DNA of 64,000 nucleotides from UBA6168 sp039819485 (lineage in GTDB: Bacteria > Bacteroidota > Bacteroidia > Chitinophagales > Saprospiraceae), in contig JBCBRY010000005.1 in assembly GCA_039819485.1 (NCBI GenBank), positions 88,317-152,316 on the forward strand, in the 5' to 3' direction. Below are positions 60,968-64,000 of this stretch, in pieces. Made by a program: the position numbers and the translations under genes. Every line of letters starts with the position of its first letter. The stretch's first letter is position 1. Under the pieces are notes generated by a model. It searched no databases. It was not told where the DNA came from and saw only the letters and a program-made list of their open reading frames with translations.

Positions 60968-61777
60968 ATGAGAATACTACTGATCGCAATAATTCTCTTT
61001 CAAATATCAGAAAATGGAGTTTGTCAGATGAGTGAGATAATCCAAATTACATACGGAGTTCAATTGAATATTGAGGGCCAGGTCTTAGAATATGAAGTAG
61101 AAGAAATTGATTTAAATAGAGATTTCGAGACTGAAGAAGAACGGTTTCAAGCTGAAAAAGATAAAATTGAAGCAGAGAAGTTTGCAGAAGATTGGTCGGG
61201 TTTCTGGGAAGAAAGGTTGGCAAAAGAAAACTTACAAAAATTTATTTACACGGTCAATGAGTCCTCCATCAAATATGAAAGGAATCAAAATAAAAGACCA
61301 GAAGAATTTATTCGCATAATTCCTGAAAGTGGAACAATGCAACATTTTTATAAGGACGAAATAAATAATAAAGCAAATTTAATTGAGTTCAGTTTGCATC
61401 ATAATCCAGATTCGAGCGATTGGAAAATAGATTATAATATTGAAGAATTTAAATCGGAAAGAAAAACGATTTTAGTATATGATTGCTACAGGATGAACAT
61501 TGAGCAAACAAGGATAAATGAAAAGGAAAATTGGGAAATTGTCGATAAATATGAATTATTTGTCACAGACAAAATAAAATTACCCGCAAGGTTGGTGATT
61601 CACCTTTGGGAACCTGTAGCTGAGTTGTGTGCATTGGAAATTAAGACCGTTAACATGGAAAATCCAAATTCCTTTTCCATTGAACGTGCAATTGAAATAA
61701 AGAATGAAGTTGACGAAAATGAATTGGTATTGCCTAAGGAATATGCAGATTTGCTAATGGAGAAAAATAAAAATTAA
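60968..61777 (+). CDS. Secreted protein, GLPGLI-like
   Basis: Protein of 269 residues with a signal peptide to about residue 19 (ENGVCQ). A strongly charged helical stretch follows (about 45-85), then beta-strands. The segment YELFVTDKIKLPARLVIH corresponds in position to the 'xxxWyTxxIPxxxGP' part of GLPGLI-family secreted proteins, though the GLPGLI sequence itself is not clear. Only three cysteines, no enzyme motif. Probably periplasmic, function unknown. G+C content is lower than in most genes of the window, as for the next two ORFs. Confidence 0.55.
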   Translation: MRILLIAIILFQISENGVCQMSEIIQITYGVQLNIEGQVLEYEVEEIDLNRDFETEEERFQAEKDKIEAEKFAEDWSGFWEERLAKENLQKFIYTVNESSIKYERNQNKRPEEFIRIIPESGTMQHFYKDEINNKANLIEFSLHHNPDSSDWKIDYNIEEFKSERKTILVYDCYRMNIEQTRINEKENWEIVDKYELFVTDKIKLPARLVIHLWEPVAELCALEIKTVNMENPNSFSIERAIEIKNEVDENELVLPKEYADLLMEKNKN

Positions 61778-61847
61778 AGGCATGGAGGCCGGTAAAAAAT
61801 ATAGATACAAATTTTGGATGAGGAATTGACCTTATTTAAAATTAGGT

Positions 61848-62006
61848 ATGCCAATAAGTAGAAAAAATGAATGGCTAATACGAGAGTTTGGCCCGAATGG
61901 AATGCATCATTGGATTATTGATTATGATGAAAATAAGATAAAAGAAATGTCCTCTGTTAAAGAAATTGAGGAAGTAAGAAAAAATACAACTTCAAATAAA
62001 AATTAG
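61848..62006 (+). CDS. Small ORF of 52 codons
   Basis: ATG 61848 to TAG 62004. The product begins MPISRKNEWLIREFGPNG and continues with HHWIIDYDENKIKEMSS, a mixed soluble composition with two tryptophans and no hydrophobic segment. Not recognised. It lies alone in the 323-bp gap between two secreted-protein genes, in the same direction, and its A+T-rich codons match theirs. It could be a real small protein, and conservation would be the test. Confidence 0.4.
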   Translation: MPISRKNEWLIREFGPNGMHHWIIDYDENKIKEMSSVKEIEEVRKNTTSNKN

Positions 62007-62100
62007 ATGGTAAATTTGAAGCCGAAAAGCTAAAGAACCATTAGCTTGTACGTTATGCTACGTTCATGTCAGTTGTCAATAACCTAAAAATTTAAAAAAG

Positions 62101-62553
62101 ATGAAACCATTAAAAATTGTTTTTCTGTTGATGTTTTGCGCCACGATTGGATTTTCTCAAGACACGACAATTAAAGTCAACCCTGATGGCACCCACACAG
62201 TGATTCACAACAATGGTAATACCTCGACGCAAGTGAATCCTGATGGTACCCACACTATTATCCACCGCAGCGGAAATACTTCAACACAAGTCAACCCTGA
62301 TGGCACCCATACCATAATCCATCACAATGGTAATACCTCAACACAAGTCAACCCCGATGGAACCCATACTATCATTCACCATAACGGTAATACTTCAACA
62401 CAGGTGAATCCTGATGGCACTCACACCATAATTTATCAGAAAAATAAAAAGAAGAACGAAAGGAAGAAGAAAAAAGAAAAGTCTAAAAAAGCGAAAAAGA
62501 AAAAAAATAAAAATAAGCTGGAAAAGAAAGAAAAAAAATCTAATAGCTTATAG
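62101..62553 (+). CDS. Secreted tandem-repeat protein with poly-lysine tail
   Basis: The 150-residue product has a signal peptide (to about residue 19, TIGFSQ) and then four and a half copies of a 19-residue unit, VNPDGTHTIIHHNGNTSTQ (57 bp each, first at 62176). A final 40-residue tail is more than half lysine (KKNERKKKKEKSKKAKK). The repeat alternates hydrophobic and polar residues around NPDG and NNG turns and should stack as a beta-solenoid or extended sheet. The basic tail might bind DNA, polysaccharide or lipid A outside the cell. No T9SS sorting domain. Copy number is likely variable because repeats 3 and 4 encode identical residues. Confidence 0.75.
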   Translation: MKPLKIVFLLMFCATIGFSQDTTIKVNPDGTHTVIHNNGNTSTQVNPDGTHTIIHRSGNTSTQVNPDGTHTIIHHNGNTSTQVNPDGTHTIIHHNGNTSTQVNPDGTHTIIYQKNKKKNERKKKKEKSKKAKKKKNKNKLEKKEKKSNSL

Positions 62554-62951
62554 TACAAACTTATTTTAGGACGAGACAATTAAGTAAGGAGGTGAATGAT
62601 GGTATGAAATACTGAATAAAACACAGGAAGCTATGGAGGGTTGCAATTAAACGCTCTTGGCAGCTGTAGCAACTAAATTTTATTTTCATTAAAATATTTA
62701 TAAGACAGATAAAGGCAATGCTCTATACACGATCTTATTGATTTGTCAACAAATGTAAATGACAATAACCTCCGTAACCGATACTTTTGTGTTTTGCTAT
62801 TAAAAATCAAAAACACATGAAATACGGACAAAAGGAGATAGTAATGTAATTTACACCTTTTAAAATATTGCTCGTAGAGCAAAGTCTATCTTGTTCAAAC
62901 CTGCTCGTGCAATGCTACATGCAATGTCAGCCTGTTAAATAAAACGTTCAA
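62554..62951. other. Gene-free 0.4-kb gap before the Crp-like gene
   Basis: No ORF of note except a 10-codon ATG frame at 62818 just before the regulator. TACTTTTG at 62782-62789 matches the TAnnTTTG -7 box but lacks a TTG at the right distance. It may still be the promoter of the Crp-like gene. Confidence 0.4.
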
Positions 62952-63467
62952 ATGTTCGTTGATTCACTACACACTATACTGCTGCTTGAAAAAGGAGGTT
63001 TTTTTCTCAAACACGGGCAAAGAAGTTCAAGGATTGGGCGGGTCGAAAAAGGAGTGCTGAGGGGATATATTTTAGATGCAGACGGAAATGAGGTGACCAC
63101 TCATTTTTATCAGGAGCAAGATATGTTGTTCGGAAATTTTATTCCCAATGTGGCGTCCTCGCAGAATATGCAGGCGTTGGAAAAATGTGAAATTTCGACG
63201 GCTGATTTTTCCGAAATCATGTCGTATGTGAATAAGCACAGCGAAATAACTGAAATTATTAACAAGGCCTTCCACAAATTGAATACCCAATTGCAATCGC
63301 GGTTGGTTGCACTCGCCAACTTGGGTTCAACAGAAAAATATAAATTGTTTTTAGAAGAATATCCTGGGTTGATTAATCGGGTTCCCCATTATTATATTGC
63401 CAATTTTCTTGGCATAACGCCAACACAGTTAAGTAGGGCAAGAAAGAAATTTTCTCAACAAATGTAA
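62952..63467 (+). CDS. Crp/Fnr-like transcriptional regulator
   Basis: Length 171 residues. The first 110 form a cyclic-nucleotide-binding-like beta-roll (FFLKHGQRSSRIGRVEKGVLRGYI, then HFYQEQDMLFGN), followed by a long dimer helix. A short helix-turn-helix is at the end (YYIANFLGITPTQLSRARKKF). Bacteroidota Crp-like proteins of this form usually lack cAMP and Fe-S ligands, and no cysteine cluster is seen, so the signal is unknown. The SRPBCC gene starts 119 bases downstream and may be its target or co-transcribed partner. Confidence 0.85.
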   Translation: MFVDSLHTILLLEKGGFFLKHGQRSSRIGRVEKGVLRGYILDADGNEVTTHFYQEQDMLFGNFIPNVASSQNMQALEKCEISTADFSEIMSYVNKHSEITEIINKAFHKLNTQLQSRLVALANLGSTEKYKLFLEEYPGLINRVPHYYIANFLGITPTQLSRARKKFSQQM

Positions 63468-63585
63468 ATGGGGTTTATTGAAGTACAGGATAACTTTGCC
63501 GCCATAATAGACGACAATACACTTTTTTGAAAAACAAGTTTTCAGGAATGACAGAGTCGAAAAGTCGTTAACAAAAAATACAGTT

Positions 63586-64000
63586 ATGGAATTCAAAGGC
63601 ATCCAGCAAACTTTCAGGTATACCCAAATTAATTATGGCTCCATGAATGAAATATTTCCACTTCTTTGCCCGGTTCGGGAAACGGACTGGCTGGACGGAT
63701 GGACTTACCAAATGATTTATTCCAAATCTGGATTGATCGAAAAAAACTGTGTTTTTTCAACTCCCCACCACGGTGAGCTCGAAACTATTTGGCATGTCAC
63801 ACAACATGATGAAATTAACCATAGGGTTGAATTTCTGAGAGTTACACCAAAGGAAAACGTTGTCAGGATTAATATTCGATTGGAAAAGATCAATGATGAA
63901 CAGACCAGGGTTTTTATTGACTACCAGTACACGGCTTTAAATGAAAGCCAAAATAATTTTATCAAAACTGAATTGCAGAATATATTTAATGAGTCCATGC
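63586..64000 (+). CDS. SRPBCC-family protein, 5' part (runs off the window)
   Basis: Open from ATG 63586 to the window end (138 codons seen). The start FKGIQQTFRYTQINYGSMNE and later SGLIEKNCVFSTPHHGE and VFIDYQYTALNE alternate strand and loop as in START/SRPBCC (polyketide cyclase/AHSA1-like) ligand-binding proteins. The Crp-like regulator gene lies just upstream. The ligand is unknown. Its 3' end is outside the window. Confidence 0.65.
   Translation, partial: MEFKGIQQTFRYTQINYGSMNEIFPLLCPVRETDWLDGWTYQMIYSKSGLIEKNCVFSTPHHGELETIWHVTQHDEINHRVEFLRVTPKENVVRINIRLEKINDEQTRVFIDYQYTALNESQNNFIKTELQNIFNESM

Noticed and set aside
62176..62441. Regularly spaced repeats suggesting a CRISPR array
   Set aside because: The 57-bp units are continuous, in frame and lack unique spacers. 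They encode the 19-residue protein repeat.

Overview
This window looks like a chromosomal stretch from a member of the Bacteroidota, most likely a Saprospiria-type (Lewinella or Haliscomenobacter-like) bacterium. The signs are five proteins ending in type IX secretion sorting domains, many small lipoproteins and outer-membrane beta-barrels, promoters of the TTG / TAnnTTTG type, few clear Shine-Dalgarno sequences, and A+T-rich spacers full of hairpins. No rRNA, tRNA, CRISPR array, phage or complete insertion sequence was found.

Layout. 1-9.9 kb: the end of a T9SS type B protein, an exported Gfo/Idh/MocA oxidoreductase, small lipoproteins, an APH-like kinase followed by a HAD class IIA phosphatase, an exported DinB-fold lipoprotein, hemN and a MerR/TipAS regulator. 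10.0-20.5 kb: a complete tryptophan operon, trpE-G-(unknown)-D-C-F-B-A. It is preceded by a consensus promoter, a 23-residue leader peptide with three consecutive Trp codons and a terminator, which together look like a classical attenuator. A pentapeptide-repeat membrane protein and a DAHP synthase follow, so the first shikimate step and all tryptophan steps from chorismate lie together. 20.5-29.2 kb: three T9SS type A cargo proteins, a sulfatase, a membrane-anchored C39-like protein, a DEAD-box helicase and a 2-hydroxyacid dehydrogenase. 29.3-39.2 kb: a DUF3592 protein, then a YqiJ-like membrane protein, a flotillin and a 1630-residue AAA ATPase of the DUF3686 ('DNA repair ATPase') type, with REP-like palindromes and a truncated REP-associated transposase between the last two. 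39.3-51.8 kb: a MarR regulator divergent from a cupin gene over paired operators, a saccharopine dehydrogenase-like protein, a large T9SS beta-propeller-like protein, DUF2809 and MtfA proteins, GlgX and an exonuclease. 52-56.2 kb: a cold-shock protein, then a minus-strand thioredoxin-ApbE-DUF4266-DUF3570 operon that suggests extracytoplasmic flavin/thiol redox work, then an RRM protein. 56.2-64 kb: a cytochrome c lipoprotein, an S41 peptidase, AraC and Crp regulators, a secreted tandem-repeat protein and a partial SRPBCC gene.

Spacers are unusually structured. Five copies of a roughly 125-bp palindromic element sit mostly just after stop codons. More than a dozen other gaps hold long inverted repeats built from different 'words', several of them inside the trp operon. 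The best candidates for new biology are the trp attenuator with its uncharacterised operon gene, the YqiJ/flotillin/giant-ATPase cassette, the ApbE/DUF4266/DUF3570 operon, and the repeat families.
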